A stretch of 64,000 bases of DNA from an uncultured Oscillospiraceae bacterium. Its GTDB lineage: Bacteria; Bacillota; Clostridia; Oscillospirales; Acutalibacteraceae. The position numbers and the translations under genes were made by a program. Shown here piece by piece: positions 41,765 to 50,787 of the stretch. Numbering within the stretch: position 1 is the stretch's first letter; every line of letters starts with the position of its first letter. The stretch spans positions 62,001 through 126,000 of the forward strand of contig CABQLY010000005.1 in NCBI GenBank assembly GCA_902465155.1. The letters run 5' to 3'. A model generated the notes under the pieces. The model did no database searches. It was not told the origin of the DNA and saw nothing but the letters and a program-made list of their open reading frames with translations.

Positions 41765-43252
41765 TTAGCCATTTAACAGCTGCTTTAAAACGGCGGCCTG
41801 CATTTCCTCCGGCTGGCAGCAGTTTTTAAACCGCACTGTTTTACCGCTCAGGGCGGCAATGGGTTCCGGCACCGCTGTTTGGGTTAAGGTGTGCAGGCGG
41901 TCAACCGTTTTAAACTCGCTTTCGGCAGACGGCTGACCCAAAGCGTTCAGCACACTGGCGGCAAATTTGTAGGGGCTGGCGGTAGAGGCGATAACCACCG
42001 GGGTGGCGTCGCCGCTTTCTTTTAAATATTGCTCGTAAACCGAAACGGCAACGGCGGTGTGGGTGTCGCACAAATAGTTTTGCTCTTGCCAAACGCGTCG
42101 AATGGTGGCGGCGGTTTTTTCGTCATCGCAGTAGCCGGCGTAGAATAAGTCGTTCAGCTTTTGCAAAACGGTGCTGTCTACCCGGTAGCTGCCTTGCTCG
42201 CGCAGCGCCTTTTGCCAGGCAACGGTTTTTTGGTCGTCCCGGTTTGAAAGCTCAAACAGCATACGCTCTAAGTTGCTGGAAATTAAAATATCCATAGAAG
42301 GGGAGGTAGTGGTGTAAAAATCGCGGTTGCGGTTGTATTCGCCGGTTTTAAAAAAGTCGGTTAAAACCTTGTTGCGGTTAGAGGCGCAAATAAGCTTTTG
42401 CACCGGCACACCCATTTGCTTTGCGTAATAGGCGGCTAAAATGTTGCCAAAGTTGCCGGTTGGCACGGTTACATGAAAACCGCCCGAAAGGTTGGCCCCC
42501 TGGTTTAATAGGTCGCAATAGGCCGAAACATAGTAAACAATTTGCGGCACCAAACGCCCCCAGTTAATAGAGTTTGCGCTGGAAAGCTGAATGTTTTTTT
42601 CGGCCAGCTGCTGCTTTAGCGCCTGGTTGGCAAAAATGTTTTTTACGCCGGTTTGGGCGTCATCAAAATTGCCCTCAATGGCCCAAACGCAAACATTTTC
42701 CCCCTCTTGGGTATCCATTTGCAGCTTTTGCATGGCGCTAACACCGTGGCTGGGGTAAAACACAATAATTTCGGTGCCGGGAACATTTTTAAATCCTTCT
42801 AAGGCTGCTTTGCCGGTATCGCCCGAGGTGGCAACCAAAATGGCTGTTTTTTTGCCGCCCGAAACCTTTTTGGCCGAGGTGGTTAGCAAAAAGGGCAAAA
42901 TTTGCAAAGCTAAATCTTTAAACGCACAGGTGGGGCCGTGCCACAACTCTAAAATATGTTCGCCGTTTGGCAGCGTGTGCAGCGGCGCCGGGTTATTTTG
43001 CTCAAAGGTGTTGTGGTAAGCACCGTTTGTGCAATATTCAATTTCCTCTTTGGTAAAATCGGTTAAATAGTAAGAAAGAATGTAAGCGGCCCGCTGCTGG
43101 TAGTTCATGCCGCAAAGGGCTTTAAAATCCGCCCCGGTAAGGGTTGGAATTTCCTCCGGTAAAAACAGCCCGCCGTCGGACGAAATGCCTTGGGCAATGG
43201 CCTGCGCGGCCGAAACCTTTAAGCTGCGGTTGCGTGTGCTAATGTAGTTCAT
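41765..43252 (-). CDS. thrC: Threonine synthase
   Basis: 495 residues. N-terminal STRNRSLKVSAAQAIAQGISSDGGLFLP is typical of the ThrC group with an extra N-terminal domain. PLP lysine K112 in GPTCAFKDLALQ, phosphate-binding loops (VATSGDTGKAALEGF; VPTGNFGNILAAYYAKQMG) and STASPYKFAASVL near the end. It converts O-phosphohomoserine to threonine. Single gene with AAGGAG before the ATG; no T-box is evident in the leader. Confidence 0.96.
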   Translation of the reverse strand: MNYISTRNRSLKVSAAQAIAQGISSDGGLFLPEEIPTLTGADFKALCGMNYQQRAAYILSYYLTDFTKEEIEYCTNGAYHNTFEQNNPAPLHTLPNGEHILELWHGPTCAFKDLALQILPFLLTTSAKKVSGGKKTAILVATSGDTGKAALEGFKNVPGTEIIVFYPSHGVSAMQKLQMDTQEGENVCVWAIEGNFDDAQTGVKNIFANQALKQQLAEKNIQLSSANSINWGRLVPQIVYYVSAYCDLLNQGANLSGGFHVTVPTGNFGNILAAYYAKQMGVPVQKLICASNRNKVLTDFFKTGEYNRNRDFYTTTSPSMDILISSNLERMLFELSNRDDQKTVAWQKALREQGSYRVDSTVLQKLNDLFYAGYCDDEKTAATIRRVWQEQNYLCDTHTAVAVSVYEQYLKESGDATPVVIASTASPYKFAASVLNALGQPSAESEFKTVDRLHTLTQTAVPEPIAALSGKTVRFKNCCQPEEMQAAVLKQLLNG

Positions 43253-43416
43253 TTTAATTGCTCCTTACCTTAGCTGCCGTGCCGGGCCTGCGGCCGAACT
43301 CCGTAAAGGGTTTGGCAACAGCGGCCCCAAGCGCAAACAGCGCCGATTAATTTTAAAAGCTGTGCTGCCTTTGGCGCTTTTGGCAGCGCTCAGCAGCGGC
43401 GGGCGATTGAATGCCC

Positions 43417-44274
43417 TTAAATATCCCTTTTATTTTTGCACATTTTGCCCCAAAATGCAAGGGCATTTTGGTAAAAAAACGCGTTTAGCAACTTCTTTTT
43501 AAAGCCTAAGGCTGCCAAATGGCGGTACAGGGCCGGAATATTGCTGTTTTGCTGCAAGTCGGGGTGCATTTCGGCGCCGTCAAAATCGGTGCCAATGGCA
43601 ACGCTGTTGCCAAGCCCCAAGCGCAGCAGGTGGTTTAAATGCAGCGGCAGCATTTTAAACGGGTCGCCGCCTAAAAAGAGCGGGTACAGGCAAAGGCCGA
43701 TCACACCGCCGCGCGCGGCAACTAAAAGCAAAACATCATCCGGCAAATTGCGGGGGTTGGGGCAAACGGCGTAGCAGCAGGCGTGGGTAACAAGGGGGTG
43801 GTGTAACAGCCTTACCGCTGCCCGCGCGCTTTGGTGATTTAAATGTGAAAGATCAACCGCCATTCCCAGCTGCTCGGCCTTTTGCAGCATGCTTTGCCCG
43901 GCAGGGGTAAGGCTGCCGGATGAAAGCGCCCCGCCGGCCAACCGGTTCTCCCCGTTCCAGGTAAGGCTAAGCACCCGCACGCCCCAACGGTAAAGGGTTA
44001 AAAGCTGGGCGGGGTCTTTGGCTAAAAAGCCGGCGTTTTCTACCATGTAAATGGTTTTTCGGCGCGGGCTTTGCACCGCTTGCTCGGCCAAGCGCTGCGC
44101 GCGCAGCAGCTGGTGGCAGCGCTGTAAAGGGTGGGGTTCATCCCCTTTTAACCACGCGGCGCGCACAGCGGCGTAACGCCCAAAGGCGCTGCCGCTAAAG
44201 CCGGCGGTTTGCAGGGGGGCGCTGCCCTGCAGCAGCTTTAAGGGGGTGTCGGTATGTAGGTCAAAAAAATTCAT
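43417..44274 (-). CDS. Membrane-dipeptidase-like peptidase (M19, renal dipeptidase family)
   Basis: 285 residues counted from the ATG at 44274, where family members begin (MNFFDLHTDTPLKLLQ, HxD metal site). Other zinc-site regions are YMVENAGFL (Glu), DLSHLNHQSARAAVRLLHHPLVTHACC (His) and VAIGTDFDGAE (Asp). It hydrolyses dipeptides in the cytoplasm. Its start overlaps the end of yraN by 14 bp, so it is the last gene of the rplS-lepB-rbgA-rnhB-yraN run. The upstream frame extension is the yraN overlap and is not used. Confidence 0.88.
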   Translation of the reverse strand: MNFFDLHTDTPLKLLQGSAPLQTAGFSGSAFGRYAAVRAAWLKGDEPHPLQRCHQLLRAQRLAEQAVQSPRRKTIYMVENAGFLAKDPAQLLTLYRWGVRVLSLTWNGENRLAGGALSSGSLTPAGQSMLQKAEQLGMAVDLSHLNHQSARAAVRLLHHPLVTHACCYAVCPNPRNLPDDVLLLVAARGGVIGLCLYPLFLGGDPFKMLPLHLNHLLRLGLGNSVAIGTDFDGAEMHPDLQQNSNIPALYRHLAALGFKKKLLNAFFYQNALAFWGKMCKNKRDI

Positions 44275-44656
44275 TCCCGTTTTCCGCTCCAAACGCATTT
44301 TCAAAATAACGCAGGGTGGCGTGGGCAAAATCGTCCGGCGCGGGCAAAATAACCTCGGCAACATCAAACCGCGGAATTAGCCTGCTGTGGCTGCGGAACA
44401 AATAATGCTTTGCCGTATATAGTATATGCCGCTTTTTTTGTTGGGTTACCGCCTCCCGCGGGAAGGCGGTTTCGCAGCTGCTGGTTTTCACCTCTACAAA
44501 AACAACAAACTTTTGGTTTTCGGCAATAATATCAATTTCCCCGTGGGGAGATTTGTAGTTCATTGCCGCAATAAAATATCCTTTTTGCTTTAGCTGCTCG
44601 GCTACAAAGCGCTCGCCGCTGCGGCCAAAAGCTACCATGTACTTATTTTTTTGCAC
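44261..44656 (-). CDS. yraN: YraN/UPF0102 family endonuclease-like protein
   Basis: 131 residues, GTG start at 44656 behind GAGGG. The PD-(D/E)xK-like core is clear: GERFVAEQLKQKGYFIAAMNYKSPHGEIDIIAENQKFVVFVEVKTS, then YFLFRSH-type helices. Usual family length about 115-125. Function unproven; normally next to rnhB as here. Confidence 0.93.
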   Translation of the reverse strand: MQKNKYMVAFGRSGERFVAEQLKQKGYFIAAMNYKSPHGEIDIIAENQKFVVFVEVKTSSCETAFPREAVTQQKKRHILYTAKHYLFRSHSRLIPRFDVAEVILPAPDDFAHATLRYFENAFGAENGNEFF

Positions 44657-44718
44657 AGCTTACCCTCTTATTTTTTAAATTTTTAAATTTTGGCGCACCT
44701 ATTACCGCGTTCGCATTT

Positions 44719-45318
44719 TTATTTTAAAATGTTTTTTAAAAAGCTTAGCCGATGGCAGGGGCAGGGGCCCAGCTCTTTAATTTTGGCAATATGCGCGGCG
44801 GTGCCGTAGCCCTTGTGCACGGCAAAGCCGTAGCCGGGGTACTCAGCGTCTAACTGCGGCATTAATCTGTCTCGGCTAACCTTAGCTAAAATAGAGGCCG
44901 CCGCAATGGACAGACTTAAAGAATCCCCTTTTACCACCGCCCTGCTGGGAATGCTTAGCTGCGGCAGGCGGTTGCCGTCAATCAGGGCAAAATCGGCCGG
45001 GATCTGCAAAGCCTGCACGGCGCGGCTCATGGCCAAAAAGGTGGCGTTTAAAATGTTTAGCTGCTCAATCTCCTGCACGGTGGCAAAGGCCACTGCAAAG
45101 GCTACCGCCTGTTGTTGAATAGGTAAAAATAAAGCATCCCGCTTTTTGGGGGAAAGCTTTTTAGAATCGTTTAGCCCGGGCAGCTCGCAGCGGTGCGGCA
45201 AAATAACCGCCGCCGCGCAAACCGGCCCGGCCAGCGGGCCTCTGCCAGCTTCATCTACGCCGCAAACGTGCGAAAATCCGTTTGCAATACAGCTATTTTC
45301 AAGTTCAAAATCCGGCAT
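44719..45318 (-). CDS. rnhB: Ribonuclease HII
   Basis: 199 residues. CGVDEAGRGPLAGPVCAAAVIL gives the catalytic Asp-Glu, LIDGNR and the SIAAASILAKVSRDRLM segment give the remaining acidic and structural sites, followed by HKGYGTAAH. Removes RNA from RNA-DNA hybrids, including single ribonucleotides in DNA. Between rbgA and yraN as in many Firmicutes. Confidence 0.97.
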   Translation of the reverse strand: MPDFELENSCIANGFSHVCGVDEAGRGPLAGPVCAAAVILPHRCELPGLNDSKKLSPKKRDALFLPIQQQAVAFAVAFATVQEIEQLNILNATFLAMSRAVQALQIPADFALIDGNRLPQLSIPSRAVVKGDSLSLSIAAASILAKVSRDRLMPQLDAEYPGYGFAVHKGYGTAAHIAKIKELGPCPCHRLSFLKNILK

Positions 45319-45333
45319 TTTTTTTAATTCCTT

Positions 45334-46218
45334 TTACATTTGCGGGGGCAGGGGGCGCTCTAAGGTAATGGCGCCCAGCACGCCGCCGCGATATTCGTCC
45401 AGCAGCATAACGGCTGCCCGTTCAGTGTCAATATCTCCGCCGCGAACCACCATAGAGCGGCGCTTGCCAATTTTGCAAAGCAGCTCGTAGGCGTCCTCAT
45501 CCGGGGTAAAGGTAATTTTGTAGCGGGCCTGCAGCAACTGCGGGTAGTTGATTTTTAAAATTTGCAGCAGCTTTACCGCCAGGGTCTCGGTGTCTAAAAT
45601 CGTATCTTTAATAGCGCCGGTAAAGGCAAGGTGCTCACCAACCGTTTGGTCCTCAAACTTGGGCCAAAGCACGCCGGGGGTATCTAACAACTCCAGCCCG
45701 TCGGCCGTAACAAACCACTGATTTTCCCGCGTTACGCCGGGGCGATCCTCTACCTTAGCGCGGCTTTTGCCCGTTAAGCGATTAATGAAAGAGGATTTGC
45801 CGACATTGGGAATACCAACCACCATAACCCGCAGGGGCTTGCCGGTCATGCCGCGGGCGGCGTTGGCGGCAAGCTTTTCGCGCAGCAGATCCTTTACCGC
45901 GGGGGCAACGGCCCGAACCCCTTTGCCGCTGCGGCAGTCTAATGCTAAAGCACGGGTGTTTTGGCTGTTTAGCGCCTTTAGCCAGGCGGCGGTAACGGCC
46001 GGGTCGGCTTTGTCGCATTTATTTAAAAGTACCAGCCGCGGCTTGCCCGAAAGCAGCTCGTCCAGCTCCGGGTTGCGGCTGCTTACCGGAATACGCGCGT
46101 CAACCATTTCTGCTACGGCATCAACCTTTTTTAAATCCTCTAAAATTTTGCGTCTGGTTTTGGCCATGTGGCCGGGAAACCAGTTAATATGCGTTTTAGT
46201 GGTATGCTGTTCAACCAA
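45334..46218 (-). CDS. rbgA: Ribosome biogenesis GTPase RbgA (YlqF)
   Basis: 294 residues, TTG start after GGGGGA. NWFPGHMAKTRRKI at the start is characteristic, followed by the circularly permuted GTPase motifs: NKCDKAD (G4), then GIPNVGKSSFINRL (G1), PGVTRENQW (G2) and DTPGVLWPKFED (G3). It acts late in 50S subunit assembly (L16 region). Located next to rplS and rnhB. Confidence 0.96.
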   Translation of the reverse strand: MVEQHTTKTHINWFPGHMAKTRRKILEDLKKVDAVAEMVDARIPVSSRNPELDELLSGKPRLVLLNKCDKADPAVTAAWLKALNSQNTRALALDCRSGKGVRAVAPAVKDLLREKLAANAARGMTGKPLRVMVVGIPNVGKSSFINRLTGKSRAKVEDRPGVTRENQWFVTADGLELLDTPGVLWPKFEDQTVGEHLAFTGAIKDTILDTETLAVKLLQILKINYPQLLQARYKITFTPDEDAYELLCKIGKRRSMVVRGGDIDTERAAVMLLDEYRGGVLGAITLERPLPPQM

Positions 46219-46324
46219 AATAATCCCCCATTTTCGGTGCGCTTAAAAATTTTAAGCTCCTAAAAGCTTTTCGGCAACGGCTTAAACTAAATGGCAATGC
46301 CTCTGCCGCCGGGCTAAAAACAAG

Positions 46325-47011
46325 TTAGCCTAATGTTCCAATGCGGTTAAACGGGTAAATTCTAAAAACGGCGTGGCCTAAAACATATTTGGTGTTGATC
46401 ATGCCGTTTTCCCCAATTTGGGAGGAGCGGCTGTCTAACGATTCGTTTCGGTTATCGCCCATTACAAAAATACAATTTTCCGGCACCCGAACCGGGAATT
46501 CAATGTCAAACTGGCGGTGGGTGGCCTCGCGAATATAATCCTCCTGCAAAAGCTTTCCGTCTACCGTTACGGTGCCGGCGGTAAAATCAATGTTAACCGT
46601 TTGCCCGGCCGTTGCAATAACCCGTTTAATAATCGGCTTTTGGGAGTCCTTTTCTACGGCGGAATTATCGGTATTGCGGGAAATAACTACAATATCCCCC
46701 TGTCGCGGGGTGTAAAACAGGTCGGAGATGATGACCCGCTCCTTGTCGAACAGGGTGTTTTTCATAGAGTCGCCGTCTATGGCGGCTATGCGAAAAATAA
46801 AGGTAAAAATAACAACCACCGCAATAACCGAGGCAATTACAACATCTAACCACTCGTAAATGCTGCCGGCTACGCGGCTTTTGGCTTTGGGCCGGGCGGC
46901 GCGGTAAACATGCTGCTCGGGCCTTGCCTGCGGCGCGCTGCCAAAGGAATCAACCGGGTCGTCAAACCTAATTGGGTTGTTTTGAAATTCCGGTGAATTA
47001 TTTTGTTGCAT
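46325..47011 (-). CDS. lepB: Signal peptidase I
   Basis: 228 residues. After a cytoplasmic N-terminus rich in Pro/Gln there is one membrane helix (VVIASVIAVVVIFTFIF), then IDGDSMKNTL with the catalytic Ser, DIVVISRNTDNSAVEKDSQKPIIKRVIA with the general-base Lys and the GDNRNESLDSR box. It cleaves signal peptides of secreted proteins at the outer membrane face. Confidence 0.95.
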   Translation of the reverse strand: MQQNNSPEFQNNPIRFDDPVDSFGSAPQARPEQHVYRAARPKAKSRVAGSIYEWLDVVIASVIAVVVIFTFIFRIAAIDGDSMKNTLFDKERVIISDLFYTPRQGDIVVISRNTDNSAVEKDSQKPIIKRVIATAGQTVNIDFTAGTVTVDGKLLQEDYIREATHRQFDIEFPVRVPENCIFVMGDNRNESLDSRSSQIGENGMINTKYVLGHAVFRIYPFNRIGTLG

Positions 47012-47116
47012 TTTTAAACCCCCTAAATGCTGTACAAAAAAGCTGCCAAAGCGGCAAACGGCAGCATGGCACTTTCGCGAGTAACGCAGTGTGCCGCCCA
47101 GTTAAAATGAAAAAAC

Positions 47117-47138
47117 GGGGGACATTTGCCTGTCCCCC
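47117..47138 (-). terminator. Hairpin between rplS and lepB
   Basis: 8-bp perfect GC stem (47117-47124 with 47131-47138); on the minus strand followed by GTTTTTTCATTTT. Located 14 bp after the rplS stop. It should lower transcription into lepB, as for highly expressed ribosomal genes. Confidence 0.85.
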
Positions 47139-47151
47139 ATCCTTGCAGAAA

Positions 47152-47496
47152 TTACTGAATATGCTCTTTAACCTTTGCTGCCTTACCAACGCGGTCACGC
47201 AGGTAATAAAGCTTTGCGCGGCGCACCTTACCGGTACGAACCAGCTCTACTTTGTCTACATTCGGGGAATGAACCGGGAACACACGCTCTACCCCAACGC
47301 CGTAAGAAACGCGGCGAACGGTAAAGGTTTCGGAAATACCGCTGTTGTTGCGGGCAATTACGGTGCCTTCGAACACCTGAATACGCTCGCGCTCGCCCTC
47401 GCGAATTTTAACATGAACCTTTACGGTAGAACCGATTTTGATTTCCGGCGCATTTTCCTTTAACATACCGGCAGTGAGTTGCTTTACATAATCCAT
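47152..47496 (-). CDS. rplS: Large ribosomal subunit protein bL19
   Basis: 114 residues, the usual length. IKIGSTVKVHVKIREGERERIQVFEGTVIARNNSGISETFTVRRVSYGVGVERVFPVHSP and KLYYLRDRVGKAAKVKE are classic L19. AAGGAGG precedes the ATG. Lies at the 30S-50S interface. It has its own strong promoter and a structured leader. Confidence 0.98.
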   Translation of the reverse strand: MDYVKQLTAGMLKENAPEIKIGSTVKVHVKIREGERERIQVFEGTVIARNNSGISETFTVRRVSYGVGVERVFPVHSPNVDKVELVRTGKVRRAKLYYLRDRVGKAAKVKEHIQ

Positions 47497-47511
47497 TAAA
47501 ATTTCCTCCTT

Positions 47512-47629
47512 AAAATTTCAGGCGTTCATACTTCTAATGTAAAAGAACAGAGGACCGTCCGCTTCATTGTCGCTATTGCTAACGGCAGTGACCCCACCCG
47601 TAAGGCCGGGTGTAATCAAATGCTCTACT
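47512..47629 (-). promoter_or_regulatory. Leader RNA of rplS (possible L19 autoregulatory element)
   Basis: About 110 nt between the promoter and the rplS ribosome binding site. It contains complementary stretches ACCCGGCCTTACGGGT (hairpin, around 47594-47612) and further pairing around GAAGCGGACGGTCC. Ribosomal protein L19 leaders are known in Firmicutes; identity with that family is inference from position and structure. Confidence 0.45.
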
Positions 47630-47658
47630 ATAATACCACAGCCAAGGCCTTTTGTCAA
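47630..47658 (-). promoter_or_regulatory. Promoter of the rplS operon
   Basis: On the minus strand TTGACA (47658-47653), 17-bp spacer, TATTAT (47635-47630). Confidence 0.85.
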
Positions 47659-47760
47659 GCTTTTTTTAACAAAAGCCGTTTGCCCGGCGGCCGGTGCCGC
47701 AAAGCTAAAAAAATTGCCTTATAAATATGGATTATTCTATTTAAAAGCGCCGCGTTTTTC

Positions 47761-47789
47761 TTGCAATTTTGCCAGCAAAGGTTTATAGT
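47761..47789 (+). promoter_or_regulatory. Promoter of the AraC-type regulator gene
   Basis: TTGCAA (47761-47766), 17-bp spacer, TATAGT (47784-47789), 36 bp before the ATG. Confidence 0.6.
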
Positions 47790-47825
47790 AATAATGTAAA
47801 CTAAAAAACAAAACGGGGGAGCAGC

Positions 47826-48647
47826 ATGAATTTTTTTGAACTTGGCGAAGCGGCGGTTCAGTTTACCGGGATTGAAACCGTTCGGCAGCGCCCCGCAAAC
47901 GGTTGGCACTGGAGCGGCTACGAGGCGGCGCCGCGACCCGCCAACGGCTTAATTTTTGTGTGTGACAATATAACCCTGCACTACCGGCAAAAAAACCAGC
48001 CGGATTTTGAACTGCACCGCGGGGAGGTAGCCTTTGCCCCCGCCGGCTGCCGCTACGCGGTTTTTGCCACAGGGGCCCCGCAGCGCCGCGTAAGCGTTTA
48101 CACGGTTAATTTTAAAATTTTAAGCGCTTTGGGCAAGCCGCTAACCCCCGAAAATAGTCTTGGCGTTTTGGCGACCGACCGCCTGAACCGCTTTTTTGGC
48201 TACGCCGAGGAGCTGGCCGCCGCGTGTAATGATGTAAAAGAAAACCGGCTGCTGAAAACCGCCGCTTTGTGCCGCTATTTGAACGCGGTTATTGCCGAAG
48301 CGGCGCCTACCGCCAATTTGTACTACCCCATTCGCCACGGGGTAGAGCTGCTGAAGGCCGAGTGGAACCAAAACCAAAAAATTGCCCGTTACGCTGCGGT
48401 TTGCGGCGTTAGCGAAAGCTACTTTCACCGGGTGTTTAAAAATTACAGCGGCGTAAGCCCCTTGGCCTACCGCAATTTGCTAAGGGTTTCTAACGCTAAG
48501 GCAATGCTGCGCGACGGCTCTATGAGCGTTGCCGAAATTGCCCGCCTAACCGGTTTTGAAGACCCGTTTTACTTTAGCCGCGTGTTTAAGGCGGTAACCG
48601 GAACCTCGCCGCAGCGGTTTAAAATTCAAGGGCTGCCCAAAGGGTAA
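47826..48647 (+). CDS. AraC-family transcriptional regulator
   Basis: 273 residues. The N-terminal half (about 10-110) is a cupin-like ligand domain (ITLHYRQKNQPDFELHRGEVAFAPAGCRYAVF). The C-terminal 100 residues are the double HTH: IARYAAVCGVSESYFHRVFKNYSGVSPLAYRNLLRVSNAKAMLRD, then VAEIARLTGFEDPFYFSRVFKAVTGTSPQRF. It probably responds to a sugar or related metabolite; the regulated genes are not obvious, and the following Na+ pump operon has its own promoter. Confidence 0.92.
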   Translation: MNFFELGEAAVQFTGIETVRQRPANGWHWSGYEAAPRPANGLIFVCDNITLHYRQKNQPDFELHRGEVAFAPAGCRYAVFATGAPQRRVSVYTVNFKILSALGKPLTPENSLGVLATDRLNRFFGYAEELAAACNDVKENRLLKTAALCRYLNAVIAEAAPTANLYYPIRHGVELLKAEWNQNQKIARYAAVCGVSESYFHRVFKNYSGVSPLAYRNLLRVSNAKAMLRDGSMSVAEIARLTGFEDPFYFSRVFKAVTGTSPQRFKIQGLPKG

Positions 48648-48711
48648 CAAACCGGCAGCCTAACGCCGGTAATTTTTTTTGCTTTTTAAGGTAAAAAATA
48701 GGCAAAAACAA

Positions 48712-48740
48712 TTGATTTTTTAAAACAAAAGCGGTATAAT
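48712..48740 (+). promoter_or_regulatory. Promoter of the Na+-pump decarboxylase operon
   Basis: TTGATT (48712-48717), 17-bp spacer, TATAAT (48735-48740). The 107-nt leader has a small hairpin (CGGCG...CGCCG near 48803-48823) before AGTGGAGG. Confidence 0.8.
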
Positions 48741-48847
48741 GCTAACAATGGTATTTTTAAAATGGGGTCATTTTTGAACTCCAATAACCAAATATTATTT
48801 TACGGCGGGTAATAATTCGCCGCATAGTACAGAGTGGAGGTGCTAAC

Positions 48848-49165
48848 ATGAACATTTCCGGCATTTTATTGGCAACAACGCAAACGAGCGATTTGTTGGC
48901 GGTTATTATTGGCCTTGTTACCGTTTTTGTAGGCTTAATTGCAATTATTTTAATTTGCAAGCTTACCGGCTACCTGTGCAATATAAGCGTAAACGCTGCC
49001 CCTAAGGCCGAGCAGCCCGCAGTGCCCGCTGCGCCGGCGGCCCCGGCAGCCGCCCCGGTTACCGAAAACCGCGGGGAGCTGGCAGCTGCCATTTCTGCCG
49101 CCGTTGCCGAGGAGCTTGGTACAAGCGTTTCGGGTATTCGCATTGTTTCTATTAAAAAGGTTTAA
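48848..49165 (+). CDS. OadG-like small membrane subunit of the Na+-translocating decarboxylase
   Basis: 105 residues. One membrane helix (LLAVIIGLVTVFVGLIAIILICKLTGYL), an Ala/Pro-rich linker (APAAPAAAP) and a C-terminal segment (ELAAAISAAVAEELGTSVSGIRIVSIKKV) found in gamma/delta chains of oxaloacetate and methylmalonyl-CoA decarboxylases. It anchors and assembles the complex. First of four closely spaced genes. Confidence 0.85.
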   Translation: MNISGILLATTQTSDLLAVIIGLVTVFVGLIAIILICKLTGYLCNISVNAAPKAEQPAVPAAPAAPAAAPVTENRGELAAAISAAVAEELGTSVSGIRIVSIKKV

Positions 49166-49177
49166 AGGAGAATTATT

Positions 49178-49549
49178 ATGAAGAACTATAAAGTAATTGT
49201 AAACGGCACCGAATATCAGGTTGCTATTGAACTGGTTAGCGAGGCCGAAGCCAAAGCGGCCGCCCCCGCACCTGCCCCTGCAGCTGCCCCGGCTCCGGCC
49301 GCCCCTGCTGCTCCTGCTGCCGCAGCCCCTGCCGGCGGCGAAAAGGTAAACGCCCCTATGCCCGGCACCATTTTAGAGGTTAAGGTTGCCGTTGGCAGCA
49401 CCGTAAAAAAAGGCGACCTTTTATTTGTGTTAGAGGCCATGAAAATGGAAAACGAGATCCTTTCCCCGGTAGACGGCAAGGTTACTTTTGTTGGCACAAC
49501 CAAGGGCTCCTCGGTAGATACCGGCGCGGCTTTGTGCGTAATTGAATAA
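49178..49549 (+). CDS. Biotin carrier subunit of the decarboxylase
   Basis: 123 residues: a short N-terminal beta part, a 35-residue Ala/Pro linker, then a biotinyl domain with the biotinylation site VLEAMKMENEI. The swinging arm carries carboxybiotin from the carboxyltransferase to the membrane beta subunit. AAAGGAG precedes the ATG, 12 bp after the previous gene. Confidence 0.95.
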   Translation: MKNYKVIVNGTEYQVAIELVSEAEAKAAAPAPAPAAAPAPAAPAAPAAAAPAGGEKVNAPMPGTILEVKVAVGSTVKKGDLLFVLEAMKMENEILSPVDGKVTFVGTTKGSSVDTGAALCVIE

Positions 49550-49562
49550 GCGGTGATCTGCC

Positions 49563-50759
49563 ATGGAAGCTGTTCTTGACTTTTTAAAACAATCGGGCTT
49601 TTATTACCTGTTTGGCAACCTTGCAGCCAACTGGGGCAGCCTGGTAATGATTTTAATTTCTTTAGTATTACTGTGGCTGGCCATTAAAAAGCAGTTTGAG
49701 CCGCTGCTGTTAATTGGCATTGCCTTTGGCATGCTGCTAACAAACCTTACCGCCATGATTCCCGGCAGCGAAATGTACCACACCGAGCTGTGGCAGCAAT
49801 TTATGCAGGGCAAGGTGGGCTACGGCACCATTTTGCACGACGGCGGGTTGCTGGATATTTTATACATTGGCGTTAAAACCTGCCTGTACCCCTGCCTAAT
49901 TTTTATTGGCATTGGCGCCATGACCGATTTTGGCCCGCTGATTGCCAACCCAAAATCGTTATTACTGGGCGCTGCCGCGCAGCTGGGCATTTTTGTAACC
50001 TTTGCCGGCTGCCGCGCGTTTGGGTTTACGCAGGCCGAGGCCGCCTCTATTGGTATTATTGGCGGTGCTGACGGCCCGACCGCCATTTACACCTCCTCCC
50101 AATTAGCGCCGCATTTGCTTAGCGCAATTGCCGTTGCGGCCTATTCGTACATGGCGCTGGTTCCGGTAATTCAGCCCCCGATTATGAAGCTGCTTACCAC
50201 GAAAAAAGAGCGTATGATTGTTATGAAGCAGCTGCGCCCGGTATCTAAAACCGAAAAAATTGTGTTCCCCATTGTGGTTACCATTTTTGTTGCGCTGCTG
50301 GTGCCTTCGGCTACCCCGCTGGTTGGCTGCTTAATGCTCGGCAATTTGTGGAAAGAATCCGGTGTGGCCGAACGCCTGCGCCAAACCGCCCAAAACGAGC
50401 TGTTGAACATTGTTACCATTATGTTGGGTATTTCGGTTGGCGCTACCGCTACCGCCGAAGCCTTTATTAACGCGCAAACCTTAAAAATTTTGGTTATGGG
50501 CGTTGTGGCGTTTGGCATTGGTACGGCCGGCGGCGTGCTGCTTGCAAAGTTTATGAACCTTTTCTTAAAGGAAAAAATCAATCCCCTTATTGGTTCTGCC
50601 GGTGTTTCTGCCGTGCCAATGGCAGCACGCGTTTCCCAAATGGTGGGCCAAAAAGAAAATCCTGCAAACTTTTTGCTTATGCACGCTATGGGTCCGAATG
50701 TGGCCGGCGTTATTGGCTCTGCCATTGCAGCCGGTGCGTTAATTGCCTTGTTTGGTTAA
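49563..50759 (+). CDS. oadB: Na+-translocating decarboxylase beta subunit (OadB/GcdB/MmdB)
   Basis: 398 residues, many membrane helices. Family signatures are visible: GAMTDFGPLIANPKSLLLGAAAQLGIFVTF, then the conserved IGIIGGADGPTAIYTSSQLAP (with the key Asp for Na+/decarboxylation) and GSAGVSAVPMAARVSQMVGQ, MHAMGPNVAGVIGSAIAAG at the end. It decarboxylates carboxybiotin and exports Na+. The substrate class (oxaloacetate, methylmalonyl-CoA or glutaconyl-CoA) is set by the alpha subunit. Confidence 0.96.
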   Translation: MEAVLDFLKQSGFYYLFGNLAANWGSLVMILISLVLLWLAIKKQFEPLLLIGIAFGMLLTNLTAMIPGSEMYHTELWQQFMQGKVGYGTILHDGGLLDILYIGVKTCLYPCLIFIGIGAMTDFGPLIANPKSLLLGAAAQLGIFVTFAGCRAFGFTQAEAASIGIIGGADGPTAIYTSSQLAPHLLSAIAVAAYSYMALVPVIQPPIMKLLTTKKERMIVMKQLRPVSKTEKIVFPIVVTIFVALLVPSATPLVGCLMLGNLWKESGVAERLRQTAQNELLNIVTIMLGISVGATATAEAFINAQTLKILVMGVVAFGIGTAGGVLLAKFMNLFLKEKINPLIGSAGVSAVPMAARVSQMVGQKENPANFLLMHAMGPNVAGVIGSAIAAGALIALFG

Positions 50760-50787
50760 CCGCCGCCGAAAGGAGAAGTTTTTGTAA

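Noticed and set aside
43253..43416. T-box or riboswitch before thrC
   Set aside because: I found no T-box sequence (TGG-NN-ACC type) or specifier loop; the gap is GC-rich without a clear terminator/antiterminator pair.
50171..50725. 184-codon leftward frame
   Set aside because: Antisense of oadB, whose family match is unambiguous.
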